From positions 62,001 to 126,000 of the forward strand of contig NZ_VNIP01000008.1 in NCBI RefSeq assembly GCF_008370325.1: a stretch of DNA of 64,000 bases, given 5' to 3'. The notes beneath the pieces are model-generated. The model was not told where the DNA came from and searched no databases. It saw only the letters and a list, made by a program, of their open reading frames with translations. Position 1 is the first letter of the stretch. Each line of letters opens with the position of its first letter. Source of the stretch: Martinezella tropici. GTDB taxonomy: Bacteria; Pseudomonadota; Alphaproteobacteria; Rhizobiales; Rhizobiaceae. Both the position numbers and the translations under genes were made by a program. Below are positions 43,243-52,693 of this stretch, in pieces.

Positions 43243-43859
43243 GCGATCCATCCGATCTATTGGGCATCGTGCCGCATCTCGCCTCATGGGGGTTGCTTGG
43301 TCTTGCGCTGTGTTCGACGATCGAGAAGCTTCTACCGATCATACCGTCCATCGGCATGTTCATCATGCTTGGCATGTTGAACATTAGCAGCTCCGGCGAT
43401 CTGCCCGCTGCAATTGCCATCACGGCTATAGGCTCAACGATGGGCTCGTTGGTCTGGTATGGAATGGGTCGATGGTTGGGGGCCGCACGTGGAGATGCCC
43501 TCGTGATGAAGATGAGCAGGCATCTGGATATCAAAGATGAGAGGTATTGGCGACTGAAGAGCCATTGCCGTCGCCATAGGATATCGGCGGCGTTTGTTGG
43601 TCAGCTCATTCCGGTGATCAGGGCCTATATGGCGTTTCCTGCAGGCGTGCTTGCCTTACCAGTACCTGGCTTTGTCATCGCGACATTCTTCGGTGCGGCT
43701 GTTTGGAATGCGCCGTTTCTGGCATCGGGCTATATGCTGCGCAAGCAGATCTTTGCGCAGGAAACAGCGACATCCGCGGCTTTCGCAGCCATCATCGTGG
43801 TCTATCTTCTGCTCTTTGCTTTATTCCGTCTTTGCCGGCCAAGCCGCAACGCGGCTTAG
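43239..43859 (+). CDS. DedA-family membrane protein
   Basis: A 206-residue member of the DedA/SNARE-associated superfamily with four to five hydrophobic helices. It has family features 'PIIPSIGMFIMLGML', 'GSLVWYGMGRWLGA' with the acidic-glycine loop reduced, and 'FVGQLIPVIRAYMAFPAGVL', the conserved R-x3-(F/A)-PAG segment. DedA proteins act in flipping of phospholipids or undecaprenyl phosphate and in envelope homeostasis. Translational coupling to a phospholipid methyltransferase suggests linked action on PE-derived lipids. Confidence 0.87.
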   Translation: MSDPSDLLGIVPHLASWGLLGLALCSTIEKLLPIIPSIGMFIMLGMLNISSSGDLPAAIAITAIGSTMGSLVWYGMGRWLGAARGDALVMKMSRHLDIKDERYWRLKSHCRRHRISAAFVGQLIPVIRAYMAFPAGVLALPVPGFVIATFFGAAVWNAPFLASGYMLRKQIFAQETATSAAFAAIIVVYLLLFALFRLCRPSRNAA

Positions 43860-43880
43860 CCAATTGCAATGCCTTGCGGG

Positions 43881-44912
43881 CTACACGGTCAGGACCGCGT
43901 AGATGACGCCGCCGTTTTCACCACGCGTGACCGAAACATCCGTGACCGGGTGCTTGACCTTGTCGATGATCGACTGCACGTCCTCGTTCGTTCGCCAGAT
44001 CAATGGCCAATTCATGAAGGTTTCCATGTAGCCTTCGACGCCGATATCCTTTGCGAAATTCGCGAGAAGGAACTTGCCGCCTGGTTTTAGCATCTGCAGG
44101 CAGCGCTCCGTTAATCGAACGGCGACGCTTTCGGCAAGATAGTCGTAAAGACCGGCTGCATAGATGAAATCGAATGTGCCGAGCTTCTGCGCGCGCCCCA
44201 GGATGGTGCGGACGGAGCCGTTGATCGCTTCGATGCAGCTGCCATGGAAGGCCGAACTCACGGTCCCGACGCTGACGGGATCCTGATCGAGCGCGATCCA
44301 ACGCTTGAGCCTGCCGCTTTGCAGAGCCTGGGAAAGCTCCGCTTCACGAAGGTGGCCAGCAGCAATCGCCAGGATTTCGGCCTTGTCGTTCTTCTCGGCC
44401 ACCGCATCGACATGCGCCGCCAGAAGATCACGCCTCTCCCGCACCGCAACGGCGGACGCGGCTTGCCGGGTGAAATCGTAAACTTCGGCGCCGAGCGCTG
44501 AGGCTTCCTTCACCTGTTCGGCGACGGCTGGATGTTCATAAATGAAGTCCAGCAGGTAGGCATCGCCGCTATAACCGCGCGGCTTTTCGAAGGACCATCG
44601 GGTCAGAGGGTCCTGAAGCAGGAAGGAAGAAACGGGATGCGTCTGCGCAATGGAGGCGAGATGCGTCCAGGTCAGGGGCGTTACCTTGTTCTTCAACGTC
44701 TGCAGGCGCTCCGTCAAGGCTTTCATGGTGCCCTGAACCGGCGCGCTCGCTTCAAATGCCTGCTGTGTCAATGAGAGAATAAGGGCGAGTTCGGCTTCGC
44801 CCTCTTTAATTTGTTCGGTTGTAAGATTGTTACCCGATGATCTCGCATGTTCCGAGATGGATTGCGCGGTAACGAGGCTATAGCCATCAAGAGCAGTTTG
44901 AAATTGTTTCAA
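43881..44912 (-). CDS. PhcB-like class I SAM methyltransferase
   Basis: A 343-residue protein. The central TRWSFEKPRGYSGDAYLLD block is the hallmark of a family annotated as 'extracellular factor 3-hydroxypalmitic acid methyl ester biosynthesis protein'. In Ralstonia the PhcB enzyme of this class makes a fatty acid methyl ester quorum signal. The C-terminal half has a Rossmann methyltransferase domain with ILAIAAGHLREAEL (a degenerate motif I) and 'FDFIYAAGLYDYL'. The N-terminal 110 residues are helical. Function in rhizobia is unproven. It is divergent from a GGDEF-EAL gene. Confidence 0.72.
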   Translation of the reverse strand: MKQFQTALDGYSLVTAQSISEHARSSGNNLTTEQIKEGEAELALILSLTQQAFEASAPVQGTMKALTERLQTLKNKVTPLTWTHLASIAQTHPVSSFLLQDPLTRWSFEKPRGYSGDAYLLDFIYEHPAVAEQVKEASALGAEVYDFTRQAASAVAVRERRDLLAAHVDAVAEKNDKAEILAIAAGHLREAELSQALQSGRLKRWIALDQDPVSVGTVSSAFHGSCIEAINGSVRTILGRAQKLGTFDFIYAAGLYDYLAESVAVRLTERCLQMLKPGGKFLLANFAKDIGVEGYMETFMNWPLIWRTNEDVQSIIDKVKHPVTDVSVTRGENGGVIYAVLTV

Positions 44913-44939
44913 TTTTAAACGAGTCCGTGAACACTCCGC

Positions 44940-44976
44940 AAACCATATCTCAGATAAAAAATGAGCGCTATGGTTT
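44940..44976. promoter_or_regulatory. Nested dyad between the PhcB-like and GGDEF-EAL genes
   Basis: AAACCATA (44940-44947) faces TATGGTTT (44969-44976), and an inner CTCA faces TGAG around an A-rich centre. It is located 28 bases upstream of the PhcB-like start. It could be an operator or a transcript hairpin. Confidence 0.45.
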
Positions 44977-45168
44977 TGTTAATGTCACTGCGGCAACGCT
45001 GTCGTTATCAAACGGATCAAATTAGCCGCCTTGGTGAAGCGAGTGATTGATTCAGTCGAGCGACGCAAAGGTAAAGCGGTGGACATGAAGTCTCGGCTAA
45101 CTTGGGTGATGATGAGTATGCGTCGATTGTCGGGAGGAAGCGGTCTTGGCTGGAAAGAGGCTCGCTTG

Positions 45169-47109
45169 ATGAGCAATCCTGGCGAGCTTCGTGCGCTCTA
45201 CAAGGATTATGGCAACGAGGCGCGTCGTGCTCTGGCTCGCAGCGGCCTTTGGCTTGCGGTGCCGGTCTATCTTCTTTTCCTAATCACCGACCTGATATTC
45301 ACTCCCGACGTCTCCCATGTGACGATCCCGGCGCGTTTTTTCATCGGCGGCGTCTCGCTTCTTACTCTGGAGATCCAGTTCGCGCGCCAGCGTCGCGCCG
45401 GAGAGCTCGAGACGACATGTGCGGGCGCTGTGGTCTTCGGATATGTCGTCTGGCTCGTGCCGACGCTGCAGACCGCCAATGCCGAGGCCTTTTCCTACTA
45501 TGCTGCCTTCGGCGCCATTTTCATGATGGGCGTCAATCTGTTCTTCAGCCTCGAATTTGCTCTCGCTCTCGCATCATCGGGAATAATCTTCGCCATCTTT
45601 CTGCTGTCGCTTGCCGAGTTTCACTACAGCCCGGCCTATTGCCTGGCCTTTACGACCTTTTATCTCTGTTGTTTCGTTTTCACCTCCTATGTGAACTGGA
45701 AATTGAACAAGGAACGTTTCAACGTCTTCCTCAATGCCAGAGAAGCCGAACTGCAGCAGCGCCAGGCGACGGAACGCGGGGAGGCGCTTCTGCGCCTGTC
45801 CATTACGGACTCCCTTACCGGAATGGAAAACCGTCGGGCGGCCGATATAAGGCTTAAGCAGTTCTGGGAGCACTGGCGCGAAGATGGTGTGGCATTTGCG
45901 GTCCTGTTGGTCGACGTCGATTTCTTCAAAAAATACAATGACTATTACGGGCACCAGGAAGGCGACCATTGCCTTATCACCGTCGCCAATGCCTTGTCGG
46001 ATATCGTGGCTCCTCTGGGTGCGACCGTCGGGCGATACGGCGGCGAAGAGTTCATCGTCATACTTGATCTTGAGCGCGGATCGGACGCACTGGCGCTGGC
46101 GGAAGCCATTTGCCAAGGGATCGAGGCGCTCGATATCGTTCATGCCCAGCGCCTCGACGGCTTCCGGCACGTTACCGTCAGCGTGGGTGCGACCGTCACG
46201 AGGGACGCGACCGGCACGAAACTGGAAAACATCATCAATGAAGCCGACCGCGCTCTTTATTCCGCAAAGGCGAGCGGCCGCAACTGTGCCAGGATATTCG
46301 ATCCGAACGAGCTTCCGGGTGGGGATGCGAGCGAGAACATCGCGGCCATACTGAAGATCGCCATCCAGCAGAACCTTGTCTCTTTGGTCTATCAACCGAT
46401 CCAATATCTCGATACGGGAGAAATAGGTGCCTATGAGGCCCTGATGCGCCTGCAATTGCTCGATGGTTCGAGCTCTTCCCCTGCGATCTTTATTCCGGTG
46501 GCCGAGCGAACGGGAGCCATCATCGAATTGGGCTATTGGGCGATCAGGCGGGCGTGCTGCGAACTGCTGTCCCGCGACGTGGTCGAAACGGTCAGCGTCA
46601 ACGTCTCTCCGATCCAATTGCGCGCTCCCGGCTTTGCGGCACAGGTAGCTGCCATTCTGGCCGAGACCGGTGTTTCCGGGCATAGGCTTGCGTTCGAGAT
46701 CACCGAGGGCGTCGACATGGAAATACGTCCCGACGTGCTTGACAGCGTTCAGGATCTCAAGAGGCTTGGCATCAAATTCTGGCTGGACGATTTCGGCACG
46801 GGCTTTGCCGGTCTATCCTGGCTTCGCCTGATGGATTTCGAAACCGTGAAGATCGACAAATCGTTTCTTCACGACGCGGTAAATAGCGACGGTGCCAAGA
46901 TCCTTCTTGAAGATATCATCGGCCTGGTGCGCAATCGCGGGCATCGCATTCTTGTCGAAGGGATCGAGAACGAAGAGCAGCTCGATCTCGTCAAATCCTT
47001 TGGCATCGATGCCGTTCAAGGATACCATATCGGCCGGCCTGCGCCACCGCTCAAGCATCCGATTGCGGTCAGGCATGCGGGACATCGACGCTGGCAGGTA
47101 TCGGCCTGA
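45169..47109 (+). CDS. Membrane GGDEF-EAL cyclic-di-GMP protein
   Basis: A protein of about 646 residues. Five or six membrane helices (about 20-195) form an uncharacterised sensor, followed by a GGDEF domain with intact GGEEF at 291-295 and DVDFFKKYND, and an EAL domain with EAL at 423-425, NVSPIQLR, DDFGTGFAGLSWL and KIDKSFL. Both catalytic signatures are intact, so it may make or break c-di-GMP. No RxxD inhibitory site was identified with certainty. ATG 45169 (AAGAGG upstream) is preferred; in-frame starts to 45031 add a basic extension. Confidence 0.88.
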   Translation: MSNPGELRALYKDYGNEARRALARSGLWLAVPVYLLFLITDLIFTPDVSHVTIPARFFIGGVSLLTLEIQFARQRRAGELETTCAGAVVFGYVVWLVPTLQTANAEAFSYYAAFGAIFMMGVNLFFSLEFALALASSGIIFAIFLLSLAEFHYSPAYCLAFTTFYLCCFVFTSYVNWKLNKERFNVFLNAREAELQQRQATERGEALLRLSITDSLTGMENRRAADIRLKQFWEHWREDGVAFAVLLVDVDFFKKYNDYYGHQEGDHCLITVANALSDIVAPLGATVGRYGGEEFIVILDLERGSDALALAEAICQGIEALDIVHAQRLDGFRHVTVSVGATVTRDATGTKLENIINEADRALYSAKASGRNCARIFDPNELPGGDASENIAAILKIAIQQNLVSLVYQPIQYLDTGEIGAYEALMRLQLLDGSSSSPAIFIPVAERTGAIIELGYWAIRRACCELLSRDVVETVSVNVSPIQLRAPGFAAQVAAILAETGVSGHRLAFEITEGVDMEIRPDVLDSVQDLKRLGIKFWLDDFGTGFAGLSWLRLMDFETVKIDKSFLHDAVNSDGAKILLEDIIGLVRNRGHRILVEGIENEEQLDLVKSFGIDAVQGYHIGRPAPPLKHPIAVRHAGHRRWQVSA

Positions 47110-47152
47110 GCGCCGGTGCCGGTCTCAGCGTCACCGCAAAGGCAGCAGCGCG

Positions 47153-47536
47153 ATGAGCGTCAACCTCTCCGAGATCTACCGAAATTATATCGCCTGCCTC
47201 AACCGGCAGGACTGGCTGAACCTTGGCAGGTTTGTCGATGAGGACGTTCATTACAACGGCGCCTATGTCGGATTATCCGGCTATCGCGATATGCTCAAGG
47301 GCGATTTCCTGGTAATCCCCGACCTTCATTTCGACATCCGCCTGTTGATTTGCGAGCCGCCGCATGTCGCCAGCCGTCTGCAGTTCGATTGTACGCCAAC
47401 GGGGGTGCTGTTCGGCATGCCGGTGAACGGCAGGAGGATTCAGTTTTCGGAAAACGTCTTCTACGCGTTTCTGAACGGCCGAATCCGGAACGTCTGGTCG
47501 ATCATCGACAAGGCTGCCATTGCGGCCCAGTTATAG
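47153..47536 (+). CDS. SnoaL-like polyketide cyclase/ester cyclase family protein
   Basis: A 127-residue NTF2-fold protein: 'IYRNYIACLNRQDWLNLGRFVDEDVHYNG', 'VIPDLHFDIRLLICEPPHVASRL' and 'FSENVFYAFLNGRIRNVWSIIDKAAI'. This is the SnoaL/ester-cyclase pattern of small lyase or isomerase-like proteins. It starts 43 bases after the GGDEF-EAL stop and may be cotranscribed. The substrate is unknown. Confidence 0.75.
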   Translation: MSVNLSEIYRNYIACLNRQDWLNLGRFVDEDVHYNGAYVGLSGYRDMLKGDFLVIPDLHFDIRLLICEPPHVASRLQFDCTPTGVLFGMPVNGRRIQFSENVFYAFLNGRIRNVWSIIDKAAIAAQL

Positions 47537-47577
47537 ATCCCGACGCTCAGGTTCAGAAACTGCCGTTGATAGCAGAG

Positions 47578-48783
47578 CTACTTATGGTCAAGGCGCAGCG
47601 CTATGAAACCGGCGATGAAGGCGGCTAGGCCACTTACGACAATGGGGCCTAAATAGCTGCCGGTGTGATCGAAAATGACACCCGTGGCAGTTGGGCCAAT
47701 CAAGGCTGCGATACCCACAGCCGTATAGAGATATCCGAGGACGGCGCCGATATGGCGCGTCCCAAACAGATCGGCGGCAACAGCCGGATAAAGCCCGACG
47801 CAGCCGCCATAGCTCATGCCGAAGGTCAACGCGAACAATGCCAGCTGGATCATGCCAGTTGCCGATGCCCACAGGGCAAACGAGGCCGCGACTGCGAATG
47901 TCAGCGATGCCAAGAGCCGGCGGCGACCGAGGCGATCGCCGAGGCCGGCCAGAAAAAAGCGCCCGATGACGTTACCGACACCGATGAGGCTTACGAGAAT
48001 GGTTCCATCTTGAAGCGAGAGACCCATGTCCAGGGTGGCTGCCACGATATGCACATAGGGAATGAAGGTGCAGAAGGACGACAGGATGAGCATGATATAG
48101 AAAAGGCAAAACTTGCTGTCGCGCCATATAGCGAAAGCATTTGCATAGCTGTTTGCCTGAGGCGAGAGCGGATTGGTATTGTCGCGCCTTTTGCGCATGA
48201 CCATTGCGGCCGGCACCCCAAAACCCGCAAGGATGAATGCGAGGGCGACAAAGCATCCGCGCCAGCCGATGGACGGAAGTGCCTGGCCGACCGCGAAAGG
48301 CAGAATGAGGGTGCCGATGCCCAGGCCCGCTGTCGCAATGCCCGAGGCCTGACTTCGTTTGCGGATGAACCAGGACTGCACAACCCCAAGGGCTGGAACG
48401 TAAGACAGGCCGATCCCAAACCCGATGCCAAAGCCATACCAGATATAAAGCGATAGGAGAGATCCGGCACGAGTGGCGCCGATATAGCCAAGGATCATGG
48501 CCACTAACCCCAGAAGAACCAGGCTGCGCGGCGACCATCTATCGGCAAGTGGTCCGGCAATTGCCCCCAAGGAGTAGAAAAGGAAGGCGGAAATGGAGAA
48601 GACGAAAGCGATCTCGCCGCGAGAGGCACTAAATTCCGCGGCAAGCCCAGGGAAGATGGCAGAAAAGGAATAGGCGGCTCCGAACGTCACGGCTGTCAGA
48701 ACATGGGTGGCGGCAACGACTTTCCATCCCTCCCGCGTATCGGCTTCTTCATGGTCATGCGAAAGGGCCAGTTCGGACATCAT
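47578..48783 (-). CDS. MFS transporter, monocarboxylate/OFA-like
   Basis: A transporter of about 401 residues with 12 helices. Blocks: 'FGAAYSFSAIFPGLAAEFSASRGEIAFVFSI' near TM1-2, GPLADRWSPRSLVL as loop 2-3 motif, and GLGDRLGRRRLLA in the C-half. It resembles MCT/OxlT-like carboxylate transporters. ATG 48783/48780 is chosen because earlier codons add only a charged extension; the ribosome binding site is weak. It is convergent with the SnoaL-like gene. Confidence 0.85.
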   Translation of the reverse strand: MMSELALSHDHEEADTREGWKVVAATHVLTAVTFGAAYSFSAIFPGLAAEFSASRGEIAFVFSISAFLFYSLGAIAGPLADRWSPRSLVLLGLVAMILGYIGATRAGSLLSLYIWYGFGIGFGIGLSYVPALGVVQSWFIRKRSQASGIATAGLGIGTLILPFAVGQALPSIGWRGCFVALAFILAGFGVPAAMVMRKRRDNTNPLSPQANSYANAFAIWRDSKFCLFYIMLILSSFCTFIPYVHIVAATLDMGLSLQDGTILVSLIGVGNVIGRFFLAGLGDRLGRRRLLASLTFAVAASFALWASATGMIQLALFALTFGMSYGGCVGLYPAVAADLFGTRHIGAVLGYLYTAVGIAALIGPTATGVIFDHTGSYLGPIVVSGLAAFIAGFIALRLDHK

Positions 48784-48903
48784 CAAGCTCGGAAAAAAAT
48801 CGCGCTGCCGACCAGTATGGCTTACGGCGCTGCGCTCGAACAATGAATAGTGCTGATGCCCTTTATTGATTCCCTTGATCTATCCGGGCGTTGAGGGGTC
48901 GAG

Positions 48904-51231
48904 CTATTCGCGAACTGTCTGCGAAGAAGACAGGTCGGTTTCGATGAAAATGCATGACCTATCGGCCGTTTGCAGGAGTGTGTCTGCAACGCCGCCGTAG
49001 GAAAGGCTGCCGCTTGCCCGTTTGCTCACGCCGAGTACAATGAGATTGTATTTTCCGCTGCGGGCATGGCGCAGGATCGAAAGCTCGGGCGAAGGCCCCT
49101 GTTGAACCACTTTTTCGATTCTGACGCCATAGTAATCGGCAATCGCGCCGACTGACTTGATAACGTCCCAATTATCGTTGCCGTGATCGCTGATGCGCTG
49201 GATGGCTCTCGCCTGCCGCGGTTCCACGATCAGCAGCAGGGCGCAATGGGCGTTTGTCGCCTTGGCAACGGCAAGTCCGAATTCCGCCGCCCTGACGGAG
49301 CGCTCCGTGCCGCTGACGGGGAGCAGGATTCGCAGGTCCTGGGGCCGCTCCGGCAACGCCCCCCGCGCCGTGACGATGGCGGAGGTTCCCTTGAACGCCG
49401 AGGTCATGACCTGCAGGGCCTCACTGAAGCGACCGTCCTCTCCCATCGAAGGCTCGACGCCTGTGAAGAGAAGGTCGTGGCCGGTGTCCGAGATGTCGCC
49501 GAGCATGGTTTCGAGCTCGCCGTCCTTTTCCCGAACCGTGACGTGGATATCGCTTTGAGCGGCCATGTCCTTGTCAGGCGGTGCCGACGACAACAGATCG
49601 GTAGCGCATTGGCGCAGATCCTCGGCAATGGCCCGGGCTTGTGACGGCGGTCCCTCGGTGGCGGCCATCTCCGGCTCTCTCCCGGCATCCTTCGGCTTGC
49701 GCACGTCGAGAACGGTGACGGGCATCTTGCGCGTCACCGCGAAGAAGGCGGCGATCCAGGTTGCAAGGCGGCTGCTTTGCGAGCCGTCGACGGTCAACAG
49801 GATGCGTTCGAAATTCGCCAGGAAGCTTTCGCTCTCGAATTGCTCGCGCTCGAGCCGGTCGCGCTCTTCTTCGGGCAGCGGCAGGCGTGCCAACGCCCAA
49901 CGCAGCGTCGGCGGCATCGCCATCGTGGTGATGACGGCCATGGCGACGATAACGGAAAAGAGCTTCTCGTCCAGAACGCCGACGGACAGGCCTATGGTTG
50001 CGACGATCACTTCCGTCGATCCCCTGGCATTCATGCCGCAGCCGAGCGCGAGGGCCTCCGATCCCGAATAGCCGCTGATCTTGGCGGCGGCGAAGGCTCC
50101 GCCGAACTTGCCGATGCTGGCAATGACGACGACGGCGGCCGTCAGCAACAATATGGCGGGATCGGCGAGCACGGTGAGATCGGTCTGCAGGCCCGTCAGC
50201 CCGAAGAAGACGGGCATGAAAAGCGCCGTCGTCAACGCGCGAAGCTGCACGTCGATCTGACGGGTAAGGATCGGCGATTCACCGACGAGGATACCCGCGA
50301 CGAAGGCGCCGAGCACGGTATGGACGCCGATAAGATTGGTGATGATCGCCATCGTGCCCATGATCGCGACGATGGCGCTGAGCACGGGGAGGTCGCTGCG
50401 AAAATTGTCGTTGGTCCGGCGGATGATTTCGAAGACGATCCGCCTGCCGATGGTGAAGCTGACGGCCATGAAGGCCAACGTGCCGATCGCGCTGGTCGCC
50501 AGAGTCGGGAGATCGACCGTGCCCTTTTCGGCGAGGCCGAAGGTAATGGCGATGATCACCCAGCCCACAGTATCGTCGATGATGGCGGAGGCGACGATCA
50601 GCTGACCTATATTCCGGCGCATGAAGTCCATCTCGCGCACCACGGAAGCGACGATCTTCACCGAAGAGATGGAAAGGGCCGTACCCAGGAAGAGAGATGT
50701 GACGAGCCGCTTCTCGGGATCGGGAAGCAAGGTGTCCGGGATGAGCTCCCCCAGGGCGAAACCTGCGGCAAAGGGAATGACGATGCCGGTGAGCGAGACG
50801 CCTGCGGCGGATTTGCGCAGGCGCTTTGCCAGGCCGAGATCGGTTTCCATACCAGCCAGCAGCAGAAGGAAGAGGATGCCGAGCTGACCGATCGCATCGG
50901 TCATATTTTTCTGGCCTGGGTCCGGTGGAAAGAGGCTTGCCTGCACATTTGGAAACACCAGGCCGAAAAGGGAAGGACCGAGAATGATGCCGGCGATGAT
51001 CTGGCCCATGATCGACGGCTGGCCGATGCGCACCATCCATTCGCCGAGCAATCTGCCCGATACGACAAGCAGAACGATCTGCACCAGAAACAGCCCTTCG
51101 GAGGTATGGCTGGCCTTTTGCCCTTCGGCTGCGAAGGCGATTTGCGCGATCGACAGCAACAGGATGAGGGCAATGGGAAGGGTAAGTGCGCCTGAAGGAA
51201 ATAATTTTGAGAATTTCTGGCGTGACGGCAT
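48904..51231 (-). CDS. CPA2-family cation:proton antiporter with C-terminal Usp domain
   Basis: About 775 residues. An N-terminal hydrophobic segment is followed by a 12-helix Na+/H+ exchanger (KefB/NhaS type, about 40-440) with GQIIAGIILGPSLFGLVFP, 'ASAIIDDTVGWVI' (the double-Asp ion site region) and 'GCGMNARGSTEVIVATIGL'. A cytosolic tail follows, its last ~150 residues forming a universal-stress-protein-like domain (RILLPVSGTERSVRAAEFGL, 'YNLIVLGVSKRASG'). It is expected to exchange K+ or Na+ for H+ with nucleotide control by the tail. The start is uncertain (51231 or 51297). Confidence 0.88.
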   Translation of the reverse strand: MPSRQKFSKLFPSGALTLPIALILLLSIAQIAFAAEGQKASHTSEGLFLVQIVLLVVSGRLLGEWMVRIGQPSIMGQIIAGIILGPSLFGLVFPNVQASLFPPDPGQKNMTDAIGQLGILFLLLLAGMETDLGLAKRLRKSAAGVSLTGIVIPFAAGFALGELIPDTLLPDPEKRLVTSLFLGTALSISSVKIVASVVREMDFMRRNIGQLIVASAIIDDTVGWVIIAITFGLAEKGTVDLPTLATSAIGTLAFMAVSFTIGRRIVFEIIRRTNDNFRSDLPVLSAIVAIMGTMAIITNLIGVHTVLGAFVAGILVGESPILTRQIDVQLRALTTALFMPVFFGLTGLQTDLTVLADPAILLLTAAVVVIASIGKFGGAFAAAKISGYSGSEALALGCGMNARGSTEVIVATIGLSVGVLDEKLFSVIVAMAVITTMAMPPTLRWALARLPLPEEERDRLEREQFESESFLANFERILLTVDGSQSSRLATWIAAFFAVTRKMPVTVLDVRKPKDAGREPEMAATEGPPSQARAIAEDLRQCATDLLSSAPPDKDMAAQSDIHVTVREKDGELETMLGDISDTGHDLLFTGVEPSMGEDGRFSEALQVMTSAFKGTSAIVTARGALPERPQDLRILLPVSGTERSVRAAEFGLAVAKATNAHCALLLIVEPRQARAIQRISDHGNDNWDVIKSVGAIADYYGVRIEKVVQQGPSPELSILRHARSGKYNLIVLGVSKRASGSLSYGGVADTLLQTADRSCIFIETDLSSSQTVRE

Positions 51232-51378
51232 GAATCGATCCCACTGAGCAGCAGGAAAACGCGCCAGAGCCTTTGCCGTTCCGGATGGCATCGGCAATTG
51301 CCGGCTTGATTTGCCCCAATCGCGGGCAGTAAGCCGGTCCGCCGCCTTTGAAGCGACGGACCAAAACCGATTGGAAAA

Positions 51379-52584
51379 TCAGACTCGTTCCAGCGCGATG
51401 GCAATTCCCTGGCCGACGCCGATACACATGGTGGAGAGCGAATAGCGGCCGCCGGTTTCCTTCAGCTCCAGGGCGGCGGTGCCGGTGATGCGGGCGCCGG
51501 ACATGCCAAGCGGATGACCAAGCGCGATGGCGCCGCCGTTGCGGTTGACGCGCGCGTCGTCATCGGCGATGCCGAGTTCGCGCAGCACGGCAAGCCCCTG
51601 CGAGGCGAAGGCTTCGTTGAGTTCGATGAGGTCGAACTGTTCCTGGCGCATGCCGAGCCGGGCCATCAGTTTGCGCGAAGCCGGAACCGGGCCGATGCCC
51701 ATGATGCGTGGGGGAACGCCGGCGGCCGCACCGCCGAGAATGCGGGCAATCGGCGTCAGGCCGTATTTCCTGGCGGCTGCTTCGGAAGCGATGATGAGTG
51801 CGGCGGCGCCATCATTGACGCCGGAGGCATTACCGGCCGTCACCGTGCCGCCTTCCTTCTTGAAGGGCGTGCCGAGCTTGGCGAGCGCTTCCATTGTGGT
51901 TGCGCGTGGATGCTCATCCTTGCCGACGATAATCGGATCGCCCTTGCGCTGCGGGATCGTCACCGGGGTAATCTCCTTGGCAGGCCGGCCGTTCTCCTGC
52001 GCTGCCGCGGCCTTTGCCTGCGAGCGAACGGCAAAGGCGTCCTGATCCTCGCGGCTGACCTTGTAATCTTCCGCGACGTTCTCGCCGGTTTCCGGCATAG
52101 AGTCGACGCCATACTGCTTCTTCATCACGGGATTGATGAAACGCCAGCCAATGGTCGTGTCGTAGATTTCGGCATTGCGCGAAAAGGCACTTTCGGCCTT
52201 GGGAATGACGAAGGGCGCTCGCGACATGCTTTCGACGCCGCCCGCGATCATCAAATCCGCCTCGCCGGCGCGGATGGCGCGAGCGGCTGCGATGACGGCG
52301 TCCATGCCCGAGCCGCAAAGCCGGTTGATCGTCGTGCCGGGCACTGAGATCGGCAGGCCGGCCAGAAGGCTTGCCATGCGCGCAACATTGCGATTGTCTT
52401 CGCCGGCCTGGTTGGCGCAGCCGTAGATGACATCGTCGATGGCTTCCCAGTCGACCGAGCCGTTGCGCTCGATTAGCGCCTTCAACGGCACGGCACCGAG
52501 ATCATCGGCACGAACGGAGGAGAGCGATCCGCCGAAGCGGCCGATCGGCGTGCGGATATAGTCACAGATGAAGGCTTCGGTCAT
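51379..52584 (-). CDS. pcaF: 3-oxoadipyl-CoA thiolase
   Basis: A 401-residue thiolase. Nucleophile C90 is in INRLCGSGMDA, the His is in GGAIALGHPLGMSGAR, and the second Cys is in STMCIGVGQG. It cleaves 3-oxoadipyl-CoA to succinyl-CoA and acetyl-CoA, the last step of the protocatechuate path. The N-terminus TEAFICDYIRTPIGRFGG is typical of PcaF/PaaJ rather than PhaA. It is third in a pcaI-pcaJ-pcaF unit, 110 bases after pcaJ, downstream of the PcaR operator region. Confidence 0.94.
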   Translation of the reverse strand: MTEAFICDYIRTPIGRFGGSLSSVRADDLGAVPLKALIERNGSVDWEAIDDVIYGCANQAGEDNRNVARMASLLAGLPISVPGTTINRLCGSGMDAVIAAARAIRAGEADLMIAGGVESMSRAPFVIPKAESAFSRNAEIYDTTIGWRFINPVMKKQYGVDSMPETGENVAEDYKVSREDQDAFAVRSQAKAAAAQENGRPAKEITPVTIPQRKGDPIIVGKDEHPRATTMEALAKLGTPFKKEGGTVTAGNASGVNDGAAALIIASEAAARKYGLTPIARILGGAAAGVPPRIMGIGPVPASRKLMARLGMRQEQFDLIELNEAFASQGLAVLRELGIADDDARVNRNGGAIALGHPLGMSGARITGTAALELKETGGRYSLSTMCIGVGQGIAIALERV

Positions 52585-52693
52585 GGTCTTCTCCCTACTG
52601 CATAACGCGCAAAGGCGGCGAATTACGATGTCGGCATGCGAAATATTATAAGCTTAAAGCATTGCGCGCGAATCTGAAAGATCGCAACGGGCT

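Noticed and set aside
49777..51195. 472-codon Asp/Gly/Arg-rich open frame on the plus strand
   Set aside because: It is antisense to the antiporter. The sequence is compositionally extreme and has no recognisable domain.
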